Source: 20CM-2-55-15 sp963738025 (lineage in GTDB: Bacteria > Acidobacteriota > Terriglobia > 20CM-2-55-15). From it: DNA of 64,000 nt. Of this stretch, positions 51,901-59,998 are shown in pieces. A program made the translations under genes and the position numbers. The stretch lies in the NCBI GenBank assembly GCA_963738025.1, contig CAVTWA010000067.1, forward strand, positions 62,001 to 126,000. Reading direction: 5' to 3'. Numbering within the stretch: position 1 is the stretch's first letter; every line of letters starts with the position of its first letter. The notes under the pieces were generated by a model. It was given only the letters and a program-made list of their open reading frames with translations, had not been told where the DNA came from and did no database searches.

Positions 51901-53490
51901 CGGCACTCGACTCCCGGCGTCGGTCTCATTTCGCCGCCGCCACACCACGACATTTATTCGATCGAAGATCTGGCGCAACTTATCTACGATCTGAAGAATT
52001 CCAATCCCCGGGCGCGCATCAGCGTCAAACTGGTCGCCGAAGTCGGTGTCGGAACGATCGCCGCCGGTGTGGCGAAGGCTCACGCCGACGTCGTGTTGAT
52101 TTCGGGCGACAGCGGCGGAACGGGAGCTTCGCCGATCACCAGCATCAAACATGCGGGTATTCCCTGGGAACTGGGCCTGGCCGAAACGCATCAAGTTCTG
52201 GTCCAGAACAATCTACGCAGCCGCATCGTCGTTCAAACCGATGGGCAGTTGAAGACGGGCCGCGATGTCGTGATTGCAGCTCTTCTGGGAGCGGAAGAAT
52301 ACGGTTTCGCCACCTCCGCATTGATTGTGTCCGGATGCATCATGATGCGCGTCTGCCACCTGAATACCTGCCCCGTCGGCGTCGCAACTCAGGACCCGGT
52401 GCTGCGGCAGAAGTTCACGGGCAAGCCTGAGTACATCGTCAACTACTTCCGGATGATTGCGGAAGAGGTTCGCGAACTGATGGCCCGGCTTGGTTTTCGA
52501 ACCGTGGACGAGATGGTCGGCCGCCGCGACAAGCTCGATGCGCGGCAAGCCATCGAACATTGGAAGGCGCAGAAACTGGATCTCACACCGGTTCTTCACA
52601 TGCCTGAAGTCCCGGCTCATGTGGCGGTCCGGCGCGTGCAAAGCCAGGATCACGGCCTGGAAAAGGCTCTCGACAATCTTCTGCTCGAACTTGCAAAAGG
52701 GGCGCTCGAACACCAGACGCCCGTCGAGCTGCAGCTTCCGATCAGGAATGCCAATCGAACCGTAGGCACAATTCTGGGCAGCGAAGTCACGCGGCGTTAC
52801 GGCGCAGAGGGACTGCCTGAAGGCACGATAAGAGTCCGTTTTACCGGCTCGGCGGGACAGAGTTTTGGCGCGTTTGTTCCGAAGGGTATCAGCCTCACGT
52901 TGGAAGGTGATGCGAACGATTACTTTGGAAAGGGACTGTCCGGCGGACGGCTGGTGGTGTTCCCTCCGGCAGCTGCAACGTTCAAAGCCGAAGAAAATAT
53001 CGTGATCGGTAACGTCGCCCTATATGGAGCGACTTCGGGTGAGGCTTTCATGCGGGGCGTTGCCGGAGAGCGTTTCGCCGTCCGCAACAGCGGAGCCATC
53101 GCGGTCGTCGAAGGCGTCGGCGATCACGGCTGCGAGTACATGACCGGAGGCCGGGTGGTTGTTCTCGGCCGGACGGGACGAAATTTCGCGGCGGGAATGA
53201 GTGGCGGCATCGCCTACGTCATCGATGAAGAAGGAGATCTCGCCCAGCGCTGCAATCTTCAGATGGTCGACCTCGAAACCCTTGAAGACGTGCAGGAAGA
53301 AGAATACGTGCGCAGCCTCATCGCGCGTCATGCGGAGCTCACAAACAGCGGCCGCGCGAAACATATATTGGATAATTGGATTCACTTCCGGGAAAAATTA
53401 GTCAAAGTCATGCCGCTCGATTATCGTCGCGTCCTCGCGGAGAAAAAGGAGCAGGCAGCAAAATCATTCGCGATGGTACAACATGGGTAA
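48976..53490 (+). CDS. gltB: Glutamate synthase, large subunit
   Basis: A 1504-residue enzyme that makes glutamate from 2-oxoglutarate and glutamine. The nucleophile Cys21 (HDACGVGFVVD) would become N-terminal after propeptide removal, followed by the class II glutaminase domain. The central domain, the FMN/synthase barrel (ISVKLVAEVGVGTIAAGVAK, then GDSGGTGASP), the 3Fe-4S cysteines in CHLNTCPVGVATQ, and the C-terminal GXGXG beta-helix (GATSGEAFMRGVAGERF) are in normal order. SD GGAGAGG is ~9 nt before the ATG. It overlaps gltD by 8 bp. Confidence 0.97.
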   Translation: MFSALPPKQGLYDPQFEHDACGVGFVVDIAGRKSNEIVRRSLQVLVNLQHRGAKGCEENTGDGAGILIQIPHDFLKAECKKLGFNLPAPGYYGVGMVCMPRDNHTQRWCKEMVEGAATRAGQKVLGWRDVPTNNSPIGDSAKAVEPVFKQVFVERNSYLRTADDFERKLYLIRKRIEKTTTEMYFPSFSGHTLIYKGMLSADQIEVYFPDLLDPLIVSALAVVHQRFSTNTFPSWSLAHPFRYISHNGEINTLRGNINWMKAREALFESELFGEDLRDLLPVIVDGGSDSSMFDNALEMLVMSGRSLPHAMMMLIPEAWDGHETMNDEKKAFYEYHSCLMEPWDGPASMVFTDGVVIGATLDRNGLRPSRYYVTKDGLVVMASEVGVLDIPAENILRKGRLQPGKMFLIDTREGRIIDDTELKHKIATEKPYRQWLNENLVRLADLPGHPVPEPDHATVLLRQQVFGYTHEDLRILMAPMAKNGEEALGSMGTDTPLAVLSDKTPPLYNYFKQLFAQVTNPPLDAIREELVTSMSTALGPEKNLLNPTAESCRLIKILSPIMDNDDLEKLRNISVDGFRSVTLPMCFKASEGGEGMRRALQDLFETATLAIRSGATILILSDRQIDKDFAPIPSLLATAGLHHHLVREGSRTKATLIVETGDAREVHHYCLLIGYGASAVNPYLAFETLDDMIRQHMLTGIDHRKAVNHYTKAVKKGVLKVMSKMGISTLQSYRGAQMFEAVGLDQKFVDAYFTNTPSRIGGIGLAEIAAETIERHRRAFPGRPVRLPDLDWGGQYQWRQDGEYHMYNPDSIHKLQYSTRTNNYRIFKEYSEVMNVHSQKLCTLRGLMDLRFDAEAIPLSEIEPVESIMKRFATGAMSFGSISKEAHETLAIAMNRIGGRSNTGEGGEDPARYFPDENGDSRCSAIKQVASARFGVTSQYLVSANELQIKMAQGAKPGEGGQLPGHKVDEVIARVRHSTPGVGLISPPPHHDIYSIEDLAQLIYDLKNSNPRARISVKLVAEVGVGTIAAGVAKAHADVVLISGDSGGTGASPITSIKHAGIPWELGLAETHQVLVQNNLRSRIVVQTDGQLKTGRDVVIAALLGAEEYGFATSALIVSGCIMMRVCHLNTCPVGVATQDPVLRQKFTGKPEYIVNYFRMIAEEVRELMARLGFRTVDEMVGRRDKLDARQAIEHWKAQKLDLTPVLHMPEVPAHVAVRRVQSQDHGLEKALDNLLLELAKGALEHQTPVELQLPIRNANRTVGTILGSEVTRRYGAEGLPEGTIRVRFTGSAGQSFGAFVPKGISLTLEGDANDYFGKGLSGGRLVVFPPAAATFKAEENIVIGNVALYGATSGEAFMRGVAGERFAVRNSGAIAVVEGVGDHGCEYMTGGRVVVLGRTGRNFAAGMSGGIAYVIDEEGDLAQRCNLQMVDLETLEDVQEEEYVRSLIARHAELTNSGRAKHILDNWIHFREKLVKVMPLDYRRVLAEKKEQAAKSFAMVQHG

Positions 53491-54904
53491 TCCGACAGGT
53501 TTTTTAGAGATCGGTAGAGTCAATTTCGAGCGGCGGCCGGCCGCCGAGCGTATCCAGGACTGGAAGGAAGTCTACAAGCCGTTTCCTGAAGACAAACTGC
53601 AGGCTCAAGCATCGCGGTGCATGGATTGCGGCATTCCCTTCTGTCATCAGGGTTGCCCGCTGGGCAACATCATTCCCGACTGGAACGACCTCGTCTACCG
53701 CGGCCAATGGCAGGAGGCGCTTTACCGGCTGCTGGCGACGAACAACTTCCCGGAATTCACCGGACGTATCTGTCCCGCGCCGTGCGAAGGTTCGTGCGTG
53801 CTCGGGATTAACGCGGATGCCGTCACGATCAAGAACATCGAAGTCAGCATCATCGACCGCGCTTTTAAAGAAGGTCTGATCCGGGCTCGCCGGCCGAAAG
53901 TTCGTACCGGTAAGGCCGTAGCCGTTGTCGGCTCCGGACCCGCTGGCCTTGCGGCCGCCGCGCAATTGAATCAAGCGGGACATTGGGTGACCGTGTTCGA
54001 GCGGGCAGACCGGATCGGCGGCCTGTTAAGGTACGGAATTCCCGAGTTCAAGATGGAAAAGCAGGTCCTCGACCGGCGGCTGAACATCATGCACGAAGAA
54101 GGCGTTATGTTCCGCACGAATGCGAATGTCGGCGTGAATGTCTCCGTCGAGGAACTCAAACGCGAGTTCCATGCGATCCTTCTCGCCGGAGGGTCGACAG
54201 CGCCAAGAGATCTGCCCGTGCCGGGGCGAGAACTGAAAGGCATTCACTTCGCAATGGAATATTTGCCGCTTCAGAACAAACGGTGCGAAGGTGACGAGAT
54301 TTCCGACGTGCAATTTATCAGCGCGAAAGATAAACAGGTCGTCATCATCGGCGGCGGCGATACGGGAGCCGATTGTCTGGGCACCGCTCACCGCCAGGGC
54401 GCCCGCTCCATCGTACAGTTCGAACTGCTGCCCCAACCGCCTGCCGAACGCGCAGCCGACAATCCATGGCCAAACTGGCCGAATATCTTTCGCACGTCAT
54501 CCGCACACGAAGAGGGTGGCGACCGCGAGTTTTGCGTCCTGACGAAGAGTTTTACAGGGCGCGACGGGCACGTCACACAACTGCACGGCGTGCGCGTGAT
54601 GTTCGAGGGCCGTAACATGAAAGAGGTTCCCGGCACGGAGTTCACGCTGGAAGCGGACCTCGTTCTTCTCGCGATGGGTTTTCTCGGGCCCGAGCGCAAA
54701 GGAATGCTGGATCAGCTCGGCGTCACAATCAACGAGCGCGGCAACGTCGCGACGGACGCCGAAAAAATGACCAGCGTTCCGGGGATATTCGCCGCGGGTG
54801 ATATGGCTCGCGGACAATCGCTCGTCGTGTGGGCGATCCGCGAAGGACGGGTAGCCGCCAAATCTGTTGATAAGTATCTGATGGGCCAGACGGACCTGCC
54901 ATAG
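53483..54904 (+). CDS. gltD: Glutamate synthase, small subunit
   Basis: A 473-residue FAD/NADPH subunit passing electrons to GltB. The N-terminal Fe-S cluster cysteines (SRCMDCGIPFCHQGCPLGN, later GRICPAPCEGSC) are followed by FAD motif VVGSGPAGLAAAAQL and NADPH motif VIIGGGDTGADC. Overlap with gltB guarantees stoichiometric translation. A 19-bp perfect hairpin lies 24 bp after the stop. Confidence 0.96.
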   Translation: MGNPTGFLEIGRVNFERRPAAERIQDWKEVYKPFPEDKLQAQASRCMDCGIPFCHQGCPLGNIIPDWNDLVYRGQWQEALYRLLATNNFPEFTGRICPAPCEGSCVLGINADAVTIKNIEVSIIDRAFKEGLIRARRPKVRTGKAVAVVGSGPAGLAAAAQLNQAGHWVTVFERADRIGGLLRYGIPEFKMEKQVLDRRLNIMHEEGVMFRTNANVGVNVSVEELKREFHAILLAGGSTAPRDLPVPGRELKGIHFAMEYLPLQNKRCEGDEISDVQFISAKDKQVVIIGGGDTGADCLGTAHRQGARSIVQFELLPQPPAERAADNPWPNWPNIFRTSSAHEEGGDREFCVLTKSFTGRDGHVTQLHGVRVMFEGRNMKEVPGTEFTLEADLVLLAMGFLGPERKGMLDQLGVTINERGNVATDAEKMTSVPGIFAAGDMARGQSLVVWAIREGRVAAKSVDKYLMGQTDLP

Positions 54905-54928
54905 GCGCGGGCTTATCCCTTGGCTCTT

Positions 54929-54969
54929 AGCCGCGGAGCGGCGAAAGATTCTTTCGCCGCTCCGCGGCT
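54929..54969. terminator. 19-bp perfect GC-rich hairpin after gltD
   Basis: Arms AGCCGCGGAGCGGCGAAAG/CTTTCGCCGCTCCGCGGCT with a 3-nt loop. No T tract. Shares the GCCGCTCCGCGGC word with the intergenic region near 47810, so it may belong to another repeat family. Confidence 0.5.
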
Positions 54970-55031
54970 GGAAGGCAAGAATGCGCCGGAGGCACACGTA
55001 TAGCGTCGTGTTCTCGACGGGATAAAAGCGG

Positions 55032-55430
55032 TTATGCTCCCTTTTTCGCGAAAACCTCGAGCAAAGGGCACTCGCCGTTTGACGAGCCCTTCCCGGCCGA
55101 GCGCGAAACTTGAGCAAGCGCAGTGCGAACCTTTTTCAGGTCACTAATGCGCCGATCGATCTGGTCGATTTTCGAATCGACTCGCTTCTTCACTTCGGCG
55201 GCCGTTCCTCTTGAATCAACGCGCAGGAAGAGAAGCTCCCGGATTTCCTTTAATGAAAACCCGAGTTCTTTTACATTCTTGATGAACCGGATTCGGTTCA
55301 CCACCTCGGGATCAAACATCCGATAGCCAGATTGTTTCCGCTTCGGTTTGTTTAAGAGCCCCTCTCGTTCGTAAAAACGGATCGTCTCAACCCCAACACC
55401 CGCAAGCTTTGCTACTTGCCCGATGGTCAT
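55032..55430 (-). CDS. MerR-family transcriptional regulator
   Basis: A 132-residue MerR regulator. The winged helix (MTIGQVAKLAGVGVETIRFY, then EREGLL and GYRMFDPEVVNRIRFI) is followed by a long dimerisation helix and a short C-terminal loop with a single Cys in GECPLLEVF, similar to metal or thiol sensors but lacking a Cys pair. The start at 55430 is preferred over 55451 because a promoter with -10 at 55462 would leave almost no leader for the earlier ATG. It likely controls itself; the copper ATPase at 57756 is a possible but unproven target. Confidence 0.85.
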   Translation of the reverse strand: MTIGQVAKLAGVGVETIRFYEREGLLNKPKRKQSGYRMFDPEVVNRIRFIKNVKELGFSLKEIRELLFLRVDSRGTAAEVKKRVDSKIDQIDRRISDLKKVRTALAQVSRSAGKGSSNGECPLLEVFAKKGA

Positions 55431-55461
55431 TGGCTTACCTGCGTCGTGCATATCCTTCGAA

Positions 55462-55491
55462 TTTACAGCCGGTACTGCGATACGGAGTCAA
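55462..55491 (-). promoter_or_regulatory. MerR-type promoter/operator of the merR gene
   Basis: On the minus strand: TTGACT (-35), 18-bp spacer, TGTAAA (-10). The spacer carries CCGTA-TCGCA-GTACCGG, an imperfect dyad like the TTGACTCCGTA operators of metal-responsive MerR proteins. Confidence 0.5.
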
Positions 55492-55582
55492 TAGGTCTCG
55501 GCAACAAAAAGAAGCCCCCGCGACTGGCTCGCCCCCCTCAACTCAAAATCTATGCGCCGGCCGATGAATTACAAGCCTGTGC

Positions 55583-55588
55583 TATTCT
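55583..55588 (+). promoter_or_regulatory. Candidate -10 box for leaderless lysC
   Basis: TATTCT ends 6 nt before the ATG at 55595; no Shine-Dalgarno sequence. Confidence 0.4.
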
Positions 55589-55594
55589 GCCCAA

Positions 55595-56944
55595 ATGGCT
55601 ATCGTCATGAAATTCGGCGGCACGTCGGTAGAAGACGCCGCCGCGATCGATCGTTCCTGCAGCATCGTCGGAGAACGCGCAGCGCGGAAACCTTTCGTTG
55701 TAGTCTCGGCACTGGGAGGCGCCACGAATGGACTACTGGAGGCCGGAAGCTTCGCGGCACGCGGCGAAATCGGCAAGGCGATGACCATTGCCGATCGGCT
55801 GGAGTACAGGCACAGCGAACTTTTGCCATCCACTGCGGAATATTTCGAGAGGTTGCGGGAATTACTGAAGGCCCTTAGCGCCATCGGTGAGTTTTCACTG
55901 CGTACCCAGGACCTGATCGCCTCGTTTGGCGAAGCCCTTTCGTCGTTGATTTTCACAGACCGAATGAACCGGCTTGGCTTCAACGCGGTGCACATCGACG
56001 CGCGCGAATGCGTCGTCACCGATGAGCGATTTGGCAAAGCTTCCCCGATTATGGACGTCACGGCAGCTCGATTGGAACAGGCAGCACGCCCGCACCTCGA
56101 CGCTGGCCGGGTCGTTATCATGGGAGGCTACATCGCATCGACACTGGCAGGAACCACAACAACACTGGGCCGTGGCGGGTCGGACTATTCCGCAGCTATT
56201 GTCGGCGCAGCGCTCAACGCCGAGGAAATCCAGATCTGGACGGATGTGGATGGCATGATGACAGCCGATCCGCGCATTGTGAATTCCGCCTGGAAAGTGG
56301 GGGAGATTTCATTCGATGAAGCCTCCGAACTCGCCTATTTCGGTGCCAAGGTCCTCCATCCGTTGACGGTGCTGCCGGCGGTCGAAAAAAATATCCCCGT
56401 TTACATCCTGAATTCGCGAAAACCGAAAGGCACCGGGACAAAAATCACCCGAGAGGCCCGGCCGTGCAGGAATCTGATCAAATCCATCGCGTGCAAACGT
56501 GGCATTACGGTTGTCACCGTCTCGTCGTCCCGCATGCTGATGGCGCACGGATTTCTACGGGCGCTTTTTGAAGTCTTCGACCGGCATCACACGTCGGTCG
56601 ATATGGTTGCGACCTCCGAGGTCTCGGTGTCGCTCACGCTGGATGATGTCTCCGCTCTGGATGCGATCAGTCAGGACTTGCGACAGCTCGGCGACGTGGA
56701 AGTCAGTTCAAAGAAAGCCCTGATCTGCCTTGTCGGAAATAACCTGAAGTACACGCCGGGAGTGGCGCGCCGGGCGTTCGGCAGCCTCTCGGATATTAAT
56801 ATTCTGATGGTGTCGCACGGCGCCTCGAACATCAACTTCAGCTTCCTCATTGACGAAAAAGACGCGAACACGGCAATTCAGAAACTCCACGCCGATTTCT
56901 TCAGCGAGATCGATCCCGAAGTATTTGAGCCGGTAGTTTTGTAG
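55595..56944 (+). CDS. lysC: Aspartate kinase (LysC-type)
   Basis: A 449-residue monofunctional aspartokinase, first step of Lys/Thr/Met biosynthesis. The kinase domain has MKFGGTSV, GGYIAS, TTTLGRGGSDYSA and WTDVDGMMTADPR. Two ACT domains (from ITVVTVSSSRM and ALICLVGNNLKYTPG) imply feedback control by an amino acid. Length and sequence fit the single-chain group III enzymes, as in E. coli LysC. Its TAG stop is the first three bases of a family B repeat. Confidence 0.93.
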   Translation: MAIVMKFGGTSVEDAAAIDRSCSIVGERAARKPFVVVSALGGATNGLLEAGSFAARGEIGKAMTIADRLEYRHSELLPSTAEYFERLRELLKALSAIGEFSLRTQDLIASFGEALSSLIFTDRMNRLGFNAVHIDARECVVTDERFGKASPIMDVTAARLEQAARPHLDAGRVVIMGGYIASTLAGTTTTLGRGGSDYSAAIVGAALNAEEIQIWTDVDGMMTADPRIVNSAWKVGEISFDEASELAYFGAKVLHPLTVLPAVEKNIPVYILNSRKPKGTGTKITREARPCRNLIKSIACKRGITVVTVSSSRMLMAHGFLRALFEVFDRHHTSVDMVATSEVSVSLTLDDVSALDAISQDLRQLGDVEVSSKKALICLVGNNLKYTPGVARRAFGSLSDINILMVSHGASNINFSFLIDEKDANTAIQKLHADFFSEIDPEVFEPVVL

Positions 56945-57172
56945 GCGCGGTCTATGACCGTGCGTTTCTCCTGACCAGCGGAATACGCGCGGTCATAGAC
57001 CAGAGCTGTCGGAAATAAGGACCAATATAGCGGTGAGCACAGTCCCCGCCTAAGTTAGGCGGGGACTGGCCAGCAAAAAACAGGTTTACATCGCATCCAC
57101 TACAACTCACTAATCAATTTTCAGTTCTCATCCATGGAATCAATTTATTCGCACCTTCATAGACCGCGCCTA
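56942..57172 (+). repeat. Dispersed palindromic element, family B copy 2, with 16-bp terminal inverted repeats
   Basis: TAGGCGCGGTCTATGA at 56942-56957 is the exact reverse complement of 57157-57172. Inside are GCGCGGTCATAGACC, the core CCCCGCCTAAGTTAGGCGGGG, and the AAACAGGTTTACATCGCATC tail seen in copies 1 and 3. No coding sequence is supported within it. Confidence 0.8.
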
Positions 57173-57189
57173 CAATCAGGACTATGACA

Positions 57190-57714
57190 TCAATGGGCGG
57201 AGATGGCCGGTCCATTGACGGCGGCGTGAATGAGAGCGACCTGCCAGTCGTTGCCCACCTTTTTGAATGTCATGCTGTTCGTGCCTTTCATCTGATTCGG
57301 CGCGCCGGCATTCGTGGTTTCCTCAAGTGTATAGCTGAAAGCCGCCCATGCGCCGCCATCCCATGTCTGGCCGGTGAGCCCGGTCATCGTCACCTTCTTG
57401 GCCGGTTTCGCCTGCATGAGGCGATTGATCCAGATATTGGCAGGCAGCATGTGCCCGTCTTCATCGAGCCAGACGGCGTCGGGAGCAACCACTTTCTGGA
57501 GATATGCCGCGTCCTGATTGTTCAAAGCGGCAACGATCATATTGACCATGTCCGCCACCGGCCCGGTCAGCGGAGGCATTGCAGGAGGGCCGCCCCTGCC
57601 CCGTCCGCCTCCCCGGCCGCCTCCTTGCCCCTGGCCACGTTCGGGCGCCTGCGCCAGCACCGATCCCGCTAATGCAGTCATGGCAATAACGAGTACAAGA
57701 ATCGATCTTTTCAT
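57190..57714 (-). CDS. Secreted SnoaL/NTF2-like (DUF4440-type) protein
   Basis: A 174-residue precursor: signal peptide MKRSILVLVIAMTALAGSVL, a Gly/Arg/Gln-rich linker (RGQGQGGGRGGGRGRGG), then an NTF2-like alpha+beta fold (MIVAALNNQDAAYLQKVVAP, ending VGNDWQVALIHAAV). This fold is used by many small binding or ketosteroid-isomerase-like proteins; no catalytic residues are evident. GAGGAG precedes the ATG. It lies 41 bp downstream of the P-type ATPase stop on the same strand, so it may be co-transcribed. Confidence 0.75.
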   Translation of the reverse strand: MKRSILVLVIAMTALAGSVLAQAPERGQGQGGGRGGGRGRGGPPAMPPLTGPVADMVNMIVAALNNQDAAYLQKVVAPDAVWLDEDGHMLPANIWINRLMQAKPAKKVTMTGLTGQTWDGGAWAAFSYTLEETTNAGAPNQMKGTNSMTFKKVGNDWQVALIHAAVNGPAISAH

Positions 57715-57755
57715 AATGCTCCTCGAAGATGAAATTTTAGCCCAGCCGATGGATT

Positions 57756-59978
57756 CTATAATCGAACCTTGCGGAGCCTCAACGCATTCGTAATGACCGA
57801 CAGCGAACTGAACGTCATTGCGGCGCTGGCAATCATCGGACTGAGCAGCAGGCCCCATACCGGATAGAGAATTCCCGCCGCGACGGGTATCCCGACAGTG
57901 TTGTAAATAAATGCGAGAAACAGGTTCTGCCGGATATTCTTCATCGTTGCGCGGCTCAGCTCCCGGGCGCGAAGAATTCCGGCAAGGTCGCCCTTGACGA
58001 GCGTGATGCCCGCCGTCTGCATGGCGACATCGGCGCCCGTACCCATCGCAATACCGACGTTCGCCTGGGCCAGCGCCGGAGCGTCATTGATGCCGTCGCC
58101 GGCCATCGCCACGATGTGACGCTCTTTTTGAAGCTGCTTCACGATCTGGCTCTTGGCTTCGGGCAACACTTCTGCACGCACGTCTACAATCTTGAGTTTC
58201 TTAGCCACAGCCTTCGCCGTCGCGAGGTTATCTCCGGTGACCATCACGATGTTGAGGTTCTCTCGATGCAGTCTGTCGATAATGCTCGTGGTCGATTTTT
58301 TGATCGGGTCCGTGACACTCAATAAGCCGGCCGGCTTGCCATCAACGGCCAGGTACACTACGGTTTGCCCCTCGCCGCGAAGCCGCTCGGCAGGACCCGC
58401 CAAGTCCCCCTGGGGTATCCCAACGTCCTGCAGCATTCTGGAGTTACCCAGAACGATCGTTTTTCCCTCAATTGAGCCCTTCACGCCTTTCCCGGTAAGC
58501 GATTGGAAATTACTGGAGGAAGCCAGGGACACGCCCCGTTTGCCGGCTTCGTTCACGATCGTACTGGCAAGCGGATGTTCGCTGTTGCGTTCGATGCTTG
58601 CGGACAGTCGCAGCACCTCCGACTCGGTAAACCCGCGGTCCGTAATGATAGCGGAAAGCGTAGGTCGTCCCTCTGTCAGTGTTCCGGTCTTATCGACGAC
58701 GAGAGTGTCGACTTTTTCCATCACCTCGAGAATCTCGGCATTTTTGATCAGTACTCCGGCGGTGGCGCCGCGACCTATACCAACCATCACGGACATTGGC
58801 GTCGCAAGGCCGAGCGCACATGGACAGGCAATGATCAGGACCGCCACGCCATTCAACAGCGCATGCTGCAACCTGGGCGCCGGGCCTACGCTGAACCAGA
58901 CAAAAAAGGTGATGACGGCTGCCAGCACCACCGCCGGGACGAAATATGCCGACACCCGGTCCGCAAGCCGCTGGATCGGAGCGCGGCTCCGCTGGGCCTG
59001 GCCGACCATCGCGACGATTTGCGACAGCAAGGTATCCCTGCCGACACGCTCGGCACGCACGAGAAAGGTACCTGTACCATTGATGGTGGCGCCGATCACA
59101 CGATCGCCAGTCGTCTTCTCAACCGGAATCGGTTCGCCTGAAATCATGGATTCGTCGACGGCACTCTGGCCTTCGAGGACAACACCGTCAACAGGAACCT
59201 TCTCGCCGGGGCGAACGCGCAAGATATCGCCGGTGCGCACCTGCTCCAGTGGAACGTCCTTGTCGGGGCCGAGAGGCACCACGAGCCGGGCAGTCTTTGG
59301 CGCCAGAGCGAGCAGCGCCCGGATGGCGTTTCCCGTTCTGCTCCGCGCACGAAGTTCAAGCACCTGCCCCAGGAGCACGAGAGCCGTAATCACGGCAGCC
59401 GCTTCAAAGTAAACCGGAAGTCCGATTACCGCCGCAATGATGCTGTAGATATAGGCCGTCCCGGTCCCCATCCCGATCAGCGTGAACATATTCGGACTTC
59501 GATTTCGGATGGATGCCCACGCGCGCTCGAACAGCGGCTGTCCGCACCAGACGACCACGGGTGTCGCCAAAAGCAACTGAAGACCGCGCAGCATTTCCGC
59601 CATTCCGAGCACCAGGACCGGCATACTCAGAATCGCCGCAATCCAGAAGCGCCGGGTCATGCTTTCAAGTTCGGTATTTTTGTCTTCCTCCAGTGAGATC
59701 GTCTCGGGCTCGAGAGCCATGCCGCATTTCGGACACGCTCCCGGCCCCTTCTGCCGGACTTCCGGATCCATCGGACAAACATAAATTGAAGAAGTCCCGG
59801 CTTTCGCAGTTCGAATCTCCAACTGAACAAGCCCTAGAAACTGCTCCGGGTTGGCGCGGAATCGCTCCAGACAACGTGGATTGCAGAAATAATAGGTCTT
59901 ACCCTTATAGTCGTACTTGCCGGCTGCGGTCGCCGGCATCACATTCATATGGCAGACTGGATCGACCTCAAACAACAT
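57756..59978 (-). CDS. P1B-type copper-exporting ATPase with YHS and heavy-metal-binding N-terminus
   Basis: A 740-residue ATPase. The N-terminus has a YHS domain (DPVCHMNVMPATAAGKYDYK, YYFCNPRCLERF), then a heavy-metal-binding domain (YVCPMDPEVRQKGPGACPKC). The core has the intramembrane ACPCALGLATP, DKTGT phosphorylation site, TGDN and GDGINDAPAL, with MxxSS-like and HP motifs (SEHPLAST). This layout matches copper P1B ATPases. TATAAT lies 6 nt before the ATG, overlapping the divergent promoter of the TauE/SafE gene. Confidence 0.92.
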   Translation of the reverse strand: MLFEVDPVCHMNVMPATAAGKYDYKGKTYYFCNPRCLERFRANPEQFLGLVQLEIRTAKAGTSSIYVCPMDPEVRQKGPGACPKCGMALEPETISLEEDKNTELESMTRRFWIAAILSMPVLVLGMAEMLRGLQLLLATPVVVWCGQPLFERAWASIRNRSPNMFTLIGMGTGTAYIYSIIAAVIGLPVYFEAAAVITALVLLGQVLELRARSRTGNAIRALLALAPKTARLVVPLGPDKDVPLEQVRTGDILRVRPGEKVPVDGVVLEGQSAVDESMISGEPIPVEKTTGDRVIGATINGTGTFLVRAERVGRDTLLSQIVAMVGQAQRSRAPIQRLADRVSAYFVPAVVLAAVITFFVWFSVGPAPRLQHALLNGVAVLIIACPCALGLATPMSVMVGIGRGATAGVLIKNAEILEVMEKVDTLVVDKTGTLTEGRPTLSAIITDRGFTESEVLRLSASIERNSEHPLASTIVNEAGKRGVSLASSSNFQSLTGKGVKGSIEGKTIVLGNSRMLQDVGIPQGDLAGPAERLRGEGQTVVYLAVDGKPAGLLSVTDPIKKSTTSIIDRLHRENLNIVMVTGDNLATAKAVAKKLKIVDVRAEVLPEAKSQIVKQLQKERHIVAMAGDGINDAPALAQANVGIAMGTGADVAMQTAGITLVKGDLAGILRARELSRATMKNIRQNLFLAFIYNTVGIPVAAGILYPVWGLLLSPMIASAAMTFSSLSVITNALRLRKVRL

Positions 59979-59984
59979 AAGCTC

Positions 59985-59992
59985 ATTATACT
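59985..59992. promoter_or_regulatory. Overlapping divergent -10 boxes for two leaderless genes
   Basis: The 8-bp stretch ATTATACT contains TATACT for the plus strand (59987-59992, 6 nt before ATG 59999) and TATAAT for the minus strand (59985-59990, 6 nt before ATG 59978). Polymerase could not occupy both at once. Confidence 0.55.
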
Positions 59993-59998
59993 TTGGCG

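Noticed and set aside
58153..59412. 419-codon plus-strand frame opposite the copper ATPase
   Set aside because: Ser/Thr/Arg-rich shadow of the ATPase with no family match.
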